Source: an uncultured Pelagibacteraceae bacterium (GTDB taxonomy: Bacteria > Pseudomonadota > Alphaproteobacteria > Pelagibacterales > Pelagibacteraceae). Taken from it: a stretch of DNA of 51,686 nt. The stretch covers positions 1 through 51,686 of the forward strand of contig CABZEY010000008.1 in the NCBI GenBank assembly GCA_902524955.1, written 5' to 3'. How positions within the stretch are numbered: the stretch's first letter is position 1; each line of letters begins with the position of its first letter. A program made the translations under genes and the position numbers. The notes under the pieces were generated by a model that was given only the letters and a program-made list of their open reading frames with translations, was not told the origin of the DNA and did not search any database. Shown here piece after piece: positions 29,056 through 37,391 of the stretch.

Positions 29056-30501
29056 ATGAATTCTGGATTAAAAACTACATTTTTAATTAATGGTTATCTT
29101 ATCATAATATTATCTATATTTATGATAATTCCTCACATTGTTGAAATTACGATTGGAGATAAATCACAGCACTTTTTAGTTACTGGAATTTTATCTGCCT
29201 TTGTAGGCACTTTACTAGTTTTAATAAGCCAAACTAAAGATAGATCATTAAACGTCCAACAAGCTTTTTTAATGACAAATTTGGCATGGTTATCAATATG
29301 TTTTTTTGGAGCTCTTCCTCTGTATTTTTCATCATTAGATTTAACTTTTGTTGACTCTTTTTTTGAAAGCGTATCCGGAATAACCACAACTGGGTCAACT
29401 ATTTTGCCTGAAGTAGAAAAGGCATCTAAAGGTATCTTGGTCTGGAGATCATTACTACAATGGTTGGGTGGTATTGGTATTATTGTAATGGCTATTACCA
29501 TCCTTCCATTGCTAAATATTGGAGGGATGCAGTTATTTCGATCAGAAGGAATGGAGGTTGAGAAGGTAGTGCCCAAAAGTACCGAAATTGCACTTTCTAT
29601 AACAAAGATTTATATCGTAATCACTTTGACATGTTCATTAGCATATTGGTTATCTGGTATGAGTGTATTTGATGCAATTAATCATTCTTTAACTACTGTA
29701 TCAACAGGTGGCTATTCAACATACAGCCAATCTATAGGTTATTTTAATAATGCGATGATTGAGGTTGTGGCAATAGTATTTATTATTACAGGTAGCATTC
29801 CTTTTTTAGCTTATATTAAATTTACAAGGGGTGATTTATTTGTTTTTTTTAAAGATAAACAAATAACTGGTTTTATATTTATACTTCTGTGTTCAATATT
29901 CATAATTTTCTTTAACATAATAATCAATTCTCATGGGAATATGATCGATAGTTTAAGAGATGCAGCTTTTAATGTTACATCGATTATAACAGGGACAGGA
30001 TATACGACAAAAGATTATAGTAACTGGGGAAATTTTTCAGTTTTTTTCTTTCTCATACTGATGTTCATTGGAGGGTGTTCAGCATCAACAACCTGTGGAA
30101 TTAAAATATTTAGATTTCAAATAATCTTTTCATTTATCGATAGGCAAATAAAACAAATATTTTATCCAAATGGATTATTTCCGATTAAATATAATAATCA
30201 AAATATAAATGATCGCTTTTTAACTTCAGTTTTAGCATTTGTTTGCTTATATATATTTGTTTTTTTTATATTAACATTATGTCTGTCTTTAACAGGTTTA
30301 GATTTAGTTACCTCGGTGTCCGCAGCCGCAACCTCAGTATCTAATGTAGGTCCAGGACTTGGCTCAACGATTGGACCTGAAGGGAATTTTTCTTTATTAA
30401 GCGATAGTGCTAAATGGATGTTAAGTTTAGGTATGTTAATTGGTAGATTGGAACTTTTAACAGTATTAGTTTTATTTTTACCTGCTTTTTGGCGAAATTA
30501 A
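29056..30501 (+). CDS. trkH: TrkH-family potassium uptake protein
   Basis: Membrane subunit of the Trk potassium importer. Four selectivity-filter loops are visible, each with its glycine: GITTTGST, TVSTGGYS, ITGTGYTT and SNVGPGLG. About ten hydrophobic helices. The frame is open upstream to a TTG at 29002, but the first 18 residues from there do not look like TrkH and the ATG at 29056 gives 481 aa, the standard length, so I choose it. No trkA regulator is in the window. The TAA overlaps the argF stop by 4 bases. Confidence 0.93.
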   Translation: MNSGLKTTFLINGYLIIILSIFMIIPHIVEITIGDKSQHFLVTGILSAFVGTLLVLISQTKDRSLNVQQAFLMTNLAWLSICFFGALPLYFSSLDLTFVDSFFESVSGITTTGSTILPEVEKASKGILVWRSLLQWLGGIGIIVMAITILPLLNIGGMQLFRSEGMEVEKVVPKSTEIALSITKIYIVITLTCSLAYWLSGMSVFDAINHSLTTVSTGGYSTYSQSIGYFNNAMIEVVAIVFIITGSIPFLAYIKFTRGDLFVFFKDKQITGFIFILLCSIFIIFFNIIINSHGNMIDSLRDAAFNVTSIITGTGYTTKDYSNWGNFSVFFFLILMFIGGCSASTTCGIKIFRFQIIFSFIDRQIKQIFYPNGLFPIKYNNQNINDRFLTSVLAFVCLYIFVFFILTLCLSLTGLDLVTSVSAAATSVSNVGPGLGSTIGPEGNFSLLSDSAKWMLSLGMLIGRLELLTVLVLFLPAFWRN

Positions 30502-31424
30502 TTCGATAAACACCAATCTATTATTGCTTTTTGTCCATGTAATCTATTTTCTGCTTGTACCCAAACTAAAGATTGTTTACCGTCAATGACAGATGAGGTG
30601 ACTTCTTCTCCCCTAGCTGCTGGTAAGACATGTAAATAAATTGCATTAGAATTTGCAAGAGACATAAGCTTATCATTTACTTGAAAGGTTTTTAAATTAT
30701 TTTTTTTCTTTTTACTATCACCTTTATCACCCATTGATACCCATTTGTCAGACATTATACAATCAACGTCTTTGACACCTTTTTTTGGATCATGGAAAAT
30801 TTTTATCTTTCCATTATTTTTTTCAGCCCAGTCCAAAATTTTTTTTGATGGTAAATATTTTTTTGGCACACAAACATTTAAATTAAAATCAAATTGAACA
30901 GCAGCTTCAATTGCTGAATTTGCAACATTATTACCATCTCCAACCCATGCGATATTTGCATTTTTAATTGAACCTTTTTTTTCTTCATAAGTCATAACAT
31001 CACTAAGTAACTGACACGGATGGCTTGAATTTGTTAATCCATTTATCAGCGGAACCGTTAATAGTTTTGATAAATCTATTAATGTTTGATGTTTGAAGGT
31101 CCTAAACATCACGATATCAGAAAAACTAGAGATAACTTTTGCTGTATCTTCAACGCTCTCTTCCCCTTTACCTAAATGCATGTCGCTTGAGTTCATTACA
31201 ATTGTTTGTCCTCCGAGTTGTCTCATAGCAATATCAAATGATAATCTTGTTCTAGTAGAGGGTTTTTCAAATAACATTAATAGTAATTTATCTTTTGCAC
31301 TAGATTTATCAGAAATAATTACTTTTCCAGAATTGCTTTGAAGTGATTTTCTTCTTTTTGCTTCTGACAGAATGTTTTGCAAGTCAGTTTTTGAAATAAG
31401 AGAAAGATCAAGAAAATGCTTCAT
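30498..31424 (-). CDS. argF: Ornithine carbamoyltransferase
   Basis: Makes citrulline from ornithine and carbamoyl phosphate. Carbamoyl-phosphate loop STRTRLSFD, HPCQ (in SHPCQLLSD) and ornithine loop SDKWVSMGD are present. 308 aa, normal. An oddity is the usual HCLP motif, here HVLPAARGEEV (Val at about residue 266), which lacks the cysteine that contacts ornithine in well-studied enzymes; the codon is GTC. The rest of the active site looks intact, so it is probably functional. Its start shares one base with the argD stop (TAATG), so the pair is coupled. Confidence 0.94.
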   Translation of the reverse strand: MKHFLDLSLISKTDLQNILSEAKRRKSLQSNSGKVIISDKSSAKDKLLLMLFEKPSTRTRLSFDIAMRQLGGQTIVMNSSDMHLGKGEESVEDTAKVISSFSDIVMFRTFKHQTLIDLSKLLTVPLINGLTNSSHPCQLLSDVMTYEEKKGSIKNANIAWVGDGNNVANSAIEAAVQFDFNLNVCVPKKYLPSKKILDWAEKNNGKIKIFHDPKKGVKDVDCIMSDKWVSMGDKGDSKKKKNNLKTFQVNDKLMSLANSNAIYLHVLPAARGEEVTSSVIDGKQSLVWVQAENRLHGQKAIIDWCLSN

Positions 31425-32587
31425 TAGAAATTCTCGCAGACTTTGTCAATAATTGAAATTGCTTCATCGATCTCATTTTTATTAACGATCAGAGGTGGTA
31501 GTAATCTAACTACATTTTCAGATGCTTTAACAACTAATAACTTTTGTTCAAATAATTGATTAATAAATTTTGTATTTTCTACCTTTAACTTAATACCTTT
31601 TAATAATCCTTTACCTCTGACACCTTCTACGACGTGAGGAAACTTTTTTTTAATTTTAAGTAATTGTTCTTCAAAATAGTTTCCTTGAGAAATGACATTA
31701 TCTAGAAAGTTTTTTTCAAAAATAATATCTAAAACTGCATTACCTATGCTCATTGCAAGTGGATTTCCACCAAATGTAGATCCGTGTGATCCTGGCTTCA
31801 TGCAGCTACCAGCTTTTTTATTTACAAGACAAGCTCCGATTGGAAAACCTCCTCCAATTCCTTTAGCTATTGGCACAATATCTGGTTCAATACCAGACCA
31901 TTCAAATGCAAAAAATTTTCCAGTTCTACCAATACCGCATTGCACTTCATCTAAAATAAGTAAAAGATCATTTTCATCACAAATCTTTCTTAAACCTATT
32001 AAACATTCAGGGGGAATTACTTTGATTCCGCCCTCTCCTAAAATCGTTTCAACCATAATTGCAGCTGTATTTTTATTTATTGCTTTTTTTAAACTATCAT
32101 GATCTCCAAAATCTACTTGATCAAAGCCGTCAACTTTAGGCTCAAATCCTTTAATGTGGTCAGGATTGTTTGCAGCAAATAAAGAAGCTAAAGTTCTTCC
32201 ATGAAAAGCACCTTTAAAAGTTATAATTCTATTTTTATTAATCTGACCTTTTTCATAAAAATATTTTCTTGCTATTTTAATACTTGCCTCTGTTGCTTCC
32301 GCACCAGAATTCATAAAAATTACATGATCTGCAAAAGTATTTTCGACTAACCTTTTTGCTAATTTTTCTTGCTCTGGTATCTCAAATGCGTTGGATACGT
32401 GCCATAACTTTTCGGCTTGGCTTTTCATAACTTTTACTAAGTGGCTATGACAATGACCCAAAGCATTCACAGCTATACCAGATACAAAATCTAGATATTT
32501 TTCATTAGATGTTGAAAAAAGATAACATCCTTTTCCATGAGAAAATGACAATGATCTTCTTGCATATGTTTCTAAAATTGCACTCAT
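31424..32587 (-). CDS. argD: Acetylornithine aminotransferase
   Basis: PLP enzyme converting N-acetylglutamate semialdehyde to N-acetylornithine, possibly also serving succinyldiaminopimelate. FMNSGAEATEASIKIAR, LILDEVQCGIGRTGK and PIAKGIGGGFPIGA (Schiff-base Lys in AKG) identify the family. 387 aa, typical. argD-argF with an ABC permease upstream and gcrA divergent is a conserved alphaproteobacterial block. The permease ends only 4 bases before this start. Confidence 0.94.
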   Translation of the reverse strand: MSAILETYARRSLSFSHGKGCYLFSTSNEKYLDFVSGIAVNALGHCHSHLVKVMKSQAEKLWHVSNAFEIPEQEKLAKRLVENTFADHVIFMNSGAEATEASIKIARKYFYEKGQINKNRIITFKGAFHGRTLASLFAANNPDHIKGFEPKVDGFDQVDFGDHDSLKKAINKNTAAIMVETILGEGGIKVIPPECLIGLRKICDENDLLLILDEVQCGIGRTGKFFAFEWSGIEPDIVPIAKGIGGGFPIGACLVNKKAGSCMKPGSHGSTFGGNPLAMSIGNAVLDIIFEKNFLDNVISQGNYFEEQLLKIKKKFPHVVEGVRGKGLLKGIKLKVENTKFINQLFEQKLLVVKASENVVRLLPPLIVNKNEIDEAISIIDKVCENF

Positions 32588-32591
32588 AATA

Positions 32592-33404
32592 TTAAGATTT
32601 TATTTTATAACCTTTTTTAAAAAGTAAATAACATACTGTGAGTAAAAAAGCGTTACAAATTAGAAGAATTATTAATCCATTATAAACATTGGCATCCGAC
32701 TGTCCAAGAAAACCAAATCTAAAACCATCTATTATATAAAAAAAAGGATTAAACTGACTCATGGTATAAAGTGGCCCTTCTAATCTGTTTATTGAAAAAA
32801 AAGTGCCAGATAAAAATGATAATGGCACAACAATAAAATTTGTTACCGCTGCCATATTATCAAATTTTTCCGCCCATAAACCAGCAATAAACCCAAGGGA
32901 AGACAAAAAACATGAACCAAGTGTTGCGAATGTAATGACATAAAAAATGTGATTAAAAGGGACTTTTATAAAAATTAATGATACTAAAATGGAAAAAAAG
33001 CCTACAACTAAACCTCTAGTAACCCCACCTAAAATTATAGCAAATGTGACTTCGCCAGGTGACAAAGGAGGATATAAAATATCAACTATATTTCCTTGAA
33101 CTTTGGAAATCATCAAAGAAGAGGTAGTATTAGCAAAAGCATTTTGCATTATTTGCATTGCTATTAATCCAGGAACCAGAAAAGTAGTAAATTTGTGTCC
33201 CAATACGTCAGATCTATCTGAACCGATAGCTAAACTAAATACTGCTAAAAAAAGTAGTAAAGTAACTAACGGCGAAACTATCGTTTGAAGCCAAACATTA
33301 AAAAATCTTTGTACTTCCTTAAAATAGAGTGTGTAGAAACCTATCCAGTTTATCAAACCAAATCTTCTTACACCTATTTTATATTTATGTTGTACTGTGC
33401 TCAT
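32592..33404 (-). CDS. ABC-2 type transporter permease
   Basis: A 270-residue inner-membrane permease with six hydrophobic segments. FLVPGLIAMQIMQNAFANTTSS, ILYPPLSPGEVTFAIILGG and the C-terminal LSGTFFSINRLEGPLYTMSQFNPFFYIIDGFR-type ending are characteristic of the ABC-2/YadH group (DrrB/NodJ-like). The substrate is unknown. No ATPase partner is adjacent, so it must pair with a subunit encoded elsewhere. It is the first gene of the unit with argD and argF, and diverges from gcrA over 153 AT-rich bases. Confidence 0.88.
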   Translation of the reverse strand: MSTVQHKYKIGVRRFGLINWIGFYTLYFKEVQRFFNVWLQTIVSPLVTLLLFLAVFSLAIGSDRSDVLGHKFTTFLVPGLIAMQIMQNAFANTTSSLMISKVQGNIVDILYPPLSPGEVTFAIILGGVTRGLVVGFFSILVSLIFIKVPFNHIFYVITFATLGSCFLSSLGFIAGLWAEKFDNMAAVTNFIVVPLSFLSGTFFSINRLEGPLYTMSQFNPFFYIIDGFRFGFLGQSDANVYNGLIILLICNAFLLTVCYLLFKKGYKIKS

Positions 33405-33557
33405 AAGTTTCTCATTACCAGTTAAATTAAAAAAAAGGTTAAAAAATGTGGATATATAAGGTTTTTTTTATATTTAGCGGTTTTTACTATGTTTTTTAAT
33501 CAACATATTGTGCTCAATTAAATTGTATATGCAAAATATGGTTAATATAAATTAAAA

Positions 33558-34064
33558 ATGTCTTGGACTGAGGAAAAAACTGAAAAATTAAAAAAGCTTT
33601 GGGCTGAGGGTCATACCGCTAGTCAAATAGCAAGAATGTTAGGTGATGATATTTCACGTAACGCAGTAATTGGAAAGGCTCATAGATTAAATCTTGCGGG
33701 CAGAACTCAATCGAGGATGATTTCAACTCCTAAAATTAATAATAACCAGTACCAAAAAAAAAATAATCTTCAGCGAAGAATTAGAAGACCAAGGGGCTTA
33801 AGGGCTATTGTTATTGAAAAAGATTTTGAACCTGAAAATCCAACAACCCTTGAAAATCTTACAGACAAAACTTGCAGATGGCCGATCGGTCACCCTGATG
33901 AAAAAGATTTTTATTTCTGTGGAAGAACCCCTATGGATGAGAGAATTTATTGCAAATTACATGTGCTTCATGCTTATCAACCTCGTGGGCAAAAAGGAGA
34001 TGAGCCTCAAATAAACAATAATGAAGTGCAAAACCTTATTCCAAAAAAAATCAAACGCGCTTAG
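33558..34064 (+). CDS. gcrA: GcrA cell-cycle regulator
   Basis: A 168-residue GcrA-family transcription factor. The N-terminal helix-turn-helix MSWTEEKTEKLKKLWAEG...SQIARMLG...SRNAVIGKAHRLNL is nearly textbook. The C-terminal part CRWPIGHP, FCGRTPM and YCKLHV is the conserved domain that, in Caulobacter, contacts sigma-70. In Caulobacter GcrA acts at CcrM-methylated GANTC promoters. I saw no GANTC in the divergent gap before this gene. The 3' end overlaps the SET gene by 14 bases. Confidence 0.95.
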   Translation: MSWTEEKTEKLKKLWAEGHTASQIARMLGDDISRNAVIGKAHRLNLAGRTQSRMISTPKINNNQYQKKNNLQRRIRRPRGLRAIVIEKDFEPENPTTLENLTDKTCRWPIGHPDEKDFYFCGRTPMDERIYCKLHVLHAYQPRGQKGDEPQINNNEVQNLIPKKIKRA

Positions 34065-34530
34065 CTCTAGCTTTTTTAGTCTTAGCAAATTTTCGATTAA
34101 TTCGCCAACGCTGGTCATCTCTGACAATGTAACCACAACAGTTCTTTGAACCACATTTACATCGGAACTGCTTATAATCTTCATCGTAACCAAAACCATA
34201 ATCATAAGAAAGTTCATTACCTTTTTTGATGTCCTGGAGAGCTAAAATCCAAATTTTACCTTTAATGATATCAACTTCACAATTTGGATTACATGAATGA
34301 TTAATGTATTTTGCAGTATTAGATTTTATATCACCATCAAGAACAATTTTTTTATTCAGAGTAAATAAATAAATCGCTTTAGAATTGTCAAACTGATCAT
34401 CTTCCTCAACTTGTTTATGGGTATATTTCTTACCCTTATATTCAATAACCTTATCACCCTTTTTAAAATTCTGTCCTGCAAAAAGGCCCCAGTTATTAAT
34501 TCCTGATTTTTTTCTTATAAATTTTGGCAT
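34051..34530 (-). CDS. SET-domain protein-lysine methyltransferase
   Basis: A 159-residue protein that is almost only a SET domain. NNWGLFAG is the N-terminal SET motif, YINHSCNPNCE (NHSCNPN at 77-83) and ELSYDYGF (106-112) form the active site and pseudoknot, and CKCGSKNCCG (C124, C126, C131) is a post-SET zinc motif working with C80. SET enzymes methylate lysines, in bacteria on largely unknown targets. The C-terminus is basic (KTKKARAKRV). It overlaps gcrA by 14 bases at the 3' end and diverges from arsC across 38 bases. Confidence 0.92.
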   Translation of the reverse strand: MPKFIRKKSGINNWGLFAGQNFKKGDKVIEYKGKKYTHKQVEEDDQFDNSKAIYLFTLNKKIVLDGDIKSNTAKYINHSCNPNCEVDIIKGKIWILALQDIKKGNELSYDYGFGYDEDYKQFRCKCGSKNCCGYIVRDDQRWRINRKFAKTKKARAKRV

Positions 34531-34557
34531 TTAACAAATCTGTAACAAATCCATAAT
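34529..34557 (+). promoter_or_regulatory. Pho-box-like repeat before arsC
   Basis: Two direct 11-base units read in the arsC direction: ATTTAACAAAT (34529-34539) and CTGTAACAAAT (34540-34550), identical at 9 of 11 positions. The second resembles the Pho-box unit CTGTCAT plus an AT-rich spacer. CATAAT at 34552-34557 could be a -10, and GGAG at 34563-34566 is the ribosome-binding site of arsC. The left edge overlaps the first codon of the SET gene. Read by eye; PhoB binding is an inference. Confidence 0.5.
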
Positions 34558-34568
34558 AGTTTGGAGCT

Positions 34569-34985
34569 ATGAAAAAAGTATTATTTCTTTGTACAGGGAA
34601 CTCTGCAAGATCTATTATATCAGAATGTCTATTAAATCAAATGGGTAAAAATAGATATCAAGCATTTAGTGCTGGATCAAAACCAGTGGGTAAAGTGAAT
34701 CCCTATTCAATAAAAATTTTAGAAAAAAATAATATAAATTATGAAAAGGTTTCAAGTAAAAGCTGGGATGATTTTTCAGATACAAAGTTTGATACTATTG
34801 TTACAGTTTGTAACAATGCAGCAAATGAAACATGCCCTGTTTATCCTGGATCGCCAAATAAATTACATTGGGATCTAGAGGATCCTGCTGCTTTTAATGG
34901 AAATGATGAAGAGAAATTAAATCAATTTCAAAGAACGTTTGATCAAATTCATAAATATATTAAAAAAGAATTTATAAATAAATGA
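34569..34985 (+). CDS. arsC: Arsenate reductase, low-molecular-weight phosphatase type (ArsC)
   Basis: A 138-residue LMW-PTP-fold protein. The catalytic loop CTGNSAR is CX5R with Cys8 and Arg14, and two further cysteines in CNNAANETCP (81 and 89) complete the three-cysteine relay of thioredoxin-linked arsenate reductases. DLEDPA holds the general-acid Asp. It reduces arsenate to arsenite. GGAG precedes the ATG. It is coupled by a 4-base overlap to an aquaglyceroporin gene, an arrangement known from the arsC/aqpS locus of Sinorhizobium. Protein tyrosine phosphatase is the alternative, but the cysteine pair argues against it. Confidence 0.92.
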   Translation: MKKVLFLCTGNSARSIISECLLNQMGKNRYQAFSAGSKPVGKVNPYSIKILEKNNINYEKVSSKSWDDFSDTKFDTIVTVCNNAANETCPVYPGSPNKLHWDLEDPAAFNGNDEEKLNQFQRTFDQIHKYIKKEFINK

Positions 34986-35632
34986 AAAATTTAGACAAAT
35001 ATTTCTCAGAGTTTTTAGGGACATTAATTTTATTACTATCAATTGTAGGATCTGGTATGATGGGACAATCCATGACAGAAAATGAGGCAGTAATCTTATT
35101 AGCAAACTCTTTGGCCATTGGATTTACTCTTGTTTTTTTAATTATTACTTTTGGTAAGAAATCAGGTGCTCATTTTAATCCTGCGGTTACATTAGTTATG
35201 TTATTACTGAGAAAAATTAAACCACAAATAGCTTCCATTTATGTTTTAATGCAGATTATGGGTGCGTGTACAGGTGTTATAATTGCAAATATCATTTTTG
35301 GCTTTGACGCAGTGGAACTATCTACAAAATATCGAAATGGGCCAAATATTTTAATATCTGAGATCATTGCAACATTTGGATTATTAATGATTATTTTATT
35401 AAATCTAAAAAATAAAATTGAGGTGGTTGCGGGTTTAGTAGGACTTTACATTGGAGCTGCAATTTGGTTTATGTCATCAACTGCATTTGCAAACCCAGCC
35501 GTTTCGATTGCTAGAACACTGACCAACACATTTACCGGTATACACTTTTCAAACATAATTTACTTTGTGATTGCCCAGCTATTTGGCGCGTTTTTATGTA
35601 AAATCTTACTAAAAAGAATTTACAAAATCTAA
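34982..35632 (+). CDS. Aquaglyceroporin-like MIP channel (AqpS-like)
   Basis: A 216-residue major intrinsic protein with six hydrophobic segments and both NPA loops: HFNPAVT (NPA 66-68) and FANPAVSIART (NPA 171-173). Together with the overlapping arsC it is best explained as the exit channel for arsenite, as AqpS is in Sinorhizobium. A water or glycerol channel is the alternative. No arsR repressor or arsB/acr3 pump is visible in the window, so the channel would be the only local arsenite route. Confidence 0.9.
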   Translation: MKNLDKYFSEFLGTLILLLSIVGSGMMGQSMTENEAVILLANSLAIGFTLVFLIITFGKKSGAHFNPAVTLVMLLLRKIKPQIASIYVLMQIMGACTGVIIANIIFGFDAVELSTKYRNGPNILISEIIATFGLLMIILLNLKNKIEVVAGLVGLYIGAAIWFMSSTAFANPAVSIARTLTNTFTGIHFSNIIYFVIAQLFGAFLCKILLKRIYKI

Positions 35633-35673
35633 TATTATGTTAGCTTAAAATATTATTTCAAATAAGGGGGCAC

Positions 35674-35886
35674 ATGAAGAAAAAAATAAAAAAACAAGAA
35701 AATAAAAGAAAAAAAATACTTAAAACCGTAAGTAAATTGAAAAAAAAGATATCTGCACAAGAAAAAAAGGTATCAAAAATAGAAATTAAAATTGCTAAAC
35801 TTGAGAGAAAAGCGGCTGAAAAAAAAGCAAAAAAACAAGCTAAAGTCAAAACAGCTCAAACGTCAACTGCATCACTAAATAATTAA
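35674..35886 (+). CDS. Small lysine-rich coiled-coil protein
   Basis: A 70-residue, very basic protein, nearly half lysine, with a heptad-like helical pattern (KLKKKISAQEKKVSKIEIKI) and an Ala/Thr/Ser tail. There are no known domains. A strong ribosome-binding site, AAGGGGG at 35664-35670 followed by a short spacer and ATG, supports translation; such clear sites are rare in this window. It sits 41 bases after the MIP channel and is convergent with ppx, two bases apart. It may bind nucleic acid or polyphosphate (the neighbouring product); this is speculation. Confidence 0.65.
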   Translation: MKKKIKKQENKRKKILKTVSKLKKKISAQEKKVSKIEIKIAKLERKAAEKKAKKQAKVKTAQTSTASLNN

Positions 35887-35888
35887 TT

Positions 35889-37391
35889 TTAAAAATATAA
35901 AATTTTGAAGTCTGAGTCCATTTCTTTGGATAAAGACTTCAATCTTTTTTGAACAGATTTTGTTATAATCTTACTATTTTTATTAGGCACCGACAGTATA
36001 ATTGTATTATTTTTTTTAGATAAAGATAAATTATCTAAAAAAATGGTTGAAATTGTTGATATCCCAGAAGCCAATCGTAATGCGGCACCAACTTGTCTGG
36101 CAATTAAAATTTCATTGTTTGATAATAAACCTAAATATTCTCTATCAGGATAGTACTTTGTGGAGCAATGTCTCCAAAAACCAGCTAAAGCAACTTTTAT
36201 TCTATCGTTGTGACTCAAAGATAAAGCTGGAGTATTTAATATCTGAGAAAAAACAAGTTCGGCTTTTTGAAATGCTCCGAGCCCCCAGTCCATGTTACTT
36301 AAGGAACATGTTGGTTTTAATAATCTTGCGGGAAAATTTTCGTTATCATTAAAAATCCTTTTTATAAAATTAAAATATTTTAAATAATTTTCGCCATAAT
36401 CACCTGTTCTAAATGCTGAATATTCAATAAAATTACTAAGTAGATCATGCTTAATTAATTTATAACTTGATTTGACGATTAATGTCCCTTCCCTTACGCC
36501 CGATATTGAACACTGCAATTTTTCCGGTGATATAATTTTTAGAAGTTCCTTTAAAATATTGGTAGCAATCGGTAAATATTTAGTTCTTGATTTCGTAATT
36601 TTATCAAGTTTTAGAGAAGTTATTTTTTTTTTATCATCTAATTTTAAACACAAATCTAGGGCTTCCTCTCTACTAATTTGATATTGATGTAAAACATTAA
36701 GCGGATATTTCTTTAAAAAAATATCTACTTTCAATAAAGTTCGCCAAACACCACCAACAACATACAAGTTTTTAACTTTAGTTTTTTTTAACCAATTAAT
36801 ATTTGATAGGTTATCTCGAATTAAACGACTAACCTTTATTAATTTTTTTTTCCTTGGCCTATTGAATAATCTCAGTACGCCAATTGGTAATGAAGCTTTT
36901 TTTTCAATTACTCCATTTTTTACCTTTGCAAGTTCTAAACTTCCTCCTCCAAGATCAGCAACAATACCATTGACTTGTTCAAACCCTATAATAACACCGA
37001 GAGCCGATCTTTCAGCCTCTTTTTCTCCAGTTAATATCTCTACCTCTTGGTCAAAAATTTTTTCAACAACACTTTTAAAATATACTCCGTCTTTTGCATC
37101 ACGAACAGCAGCTGTTGCAAAAATGTTTACATTAGATACTTTTGAATTATCTAAAATATTTTTAAATCTTTCTAAGACAGTAATTGAATATTGAACTCCC
37201 AAAGGATCCAATTTACCTGTAAGTTCAAGAGTGCTTCCTATAGAACATACTGCTTTTTCATTAAAGATTGGTATTTGTGACTTTTCAAAATCTTCATAAA
37301 TTAGCATTCTTATAGAATTTGATCCAAGATCTATAACGGCTTCTTTCTTTGCAGAAAAAATTTTTTGTGTAATAGCCTTTTGCAGTAACAT
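35889..37391 (-). CDS. ppx: Exopolyphosphatase (Ppx/GppA family)
   Basis: Releases phosphate from polyphosphate ends (or hydrolyses pppGpp). Actin-like ATPase fold: VIDLGSNSIRMLIYE, FATAAVRDA, VADLGGGSLELAKV, and SLPIGVLRL. 500 aa, the length of the longer bacterial Ppx with a C-terminal HD-like helical domain. The ATG directly follows the ppk1 stop codon with no gap, so synthesis and breakdown enzymes of polyphosphate are coupled. Confidence 0.93.
   Translation of the reverse strand: MLLQKAITQKIFSAKKEAVIDLGSNSIRMLIYEDFEKSQIPIFNEKAVCSIGSTLELTGKLDPLGVQYSITVLERFKNILDNSKVSNVNIFATAAVRDAKDGVYFKSVVEKIFDQEVEILTGEKEAERSALGVIIGFEQVNGIVADLGGGSLELAKVKNGVIEKKASLPIGVLRLFNRPRKKKLIKVSRLIRDNLSNINWLKKTKVKNLYVVGGVWRTLLKVDIFLKKYPLNVLHQYQISREEALDLCLKLDDKKKITSLKLDKITKSRTKYLPIATNILKELLKIISPEKLQCSISGVREGTLIVKSSYKLIKHDLLSNFIEYSAFRTGDYGENYLKYFNFIKRIFNDNENFPARLLKPTCSLSNMDWGLGAFQKAELVFSQILNTPALSLSHNDRIKVALAGFWRHCSTKYYPDREYLGLLSNNEILIARQVGAALRLASGISTISTIFLDNLSLSKKNNTIILSVPNKNSKIITKSVQKRLKSLSKEMDSDFKILYF

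Noticed and set aside
36862-37194. 110-residue frame antisense to ppx.
   Set aside because: Shadow of the Ppx coding sequence; no ribosome-binding site or family.
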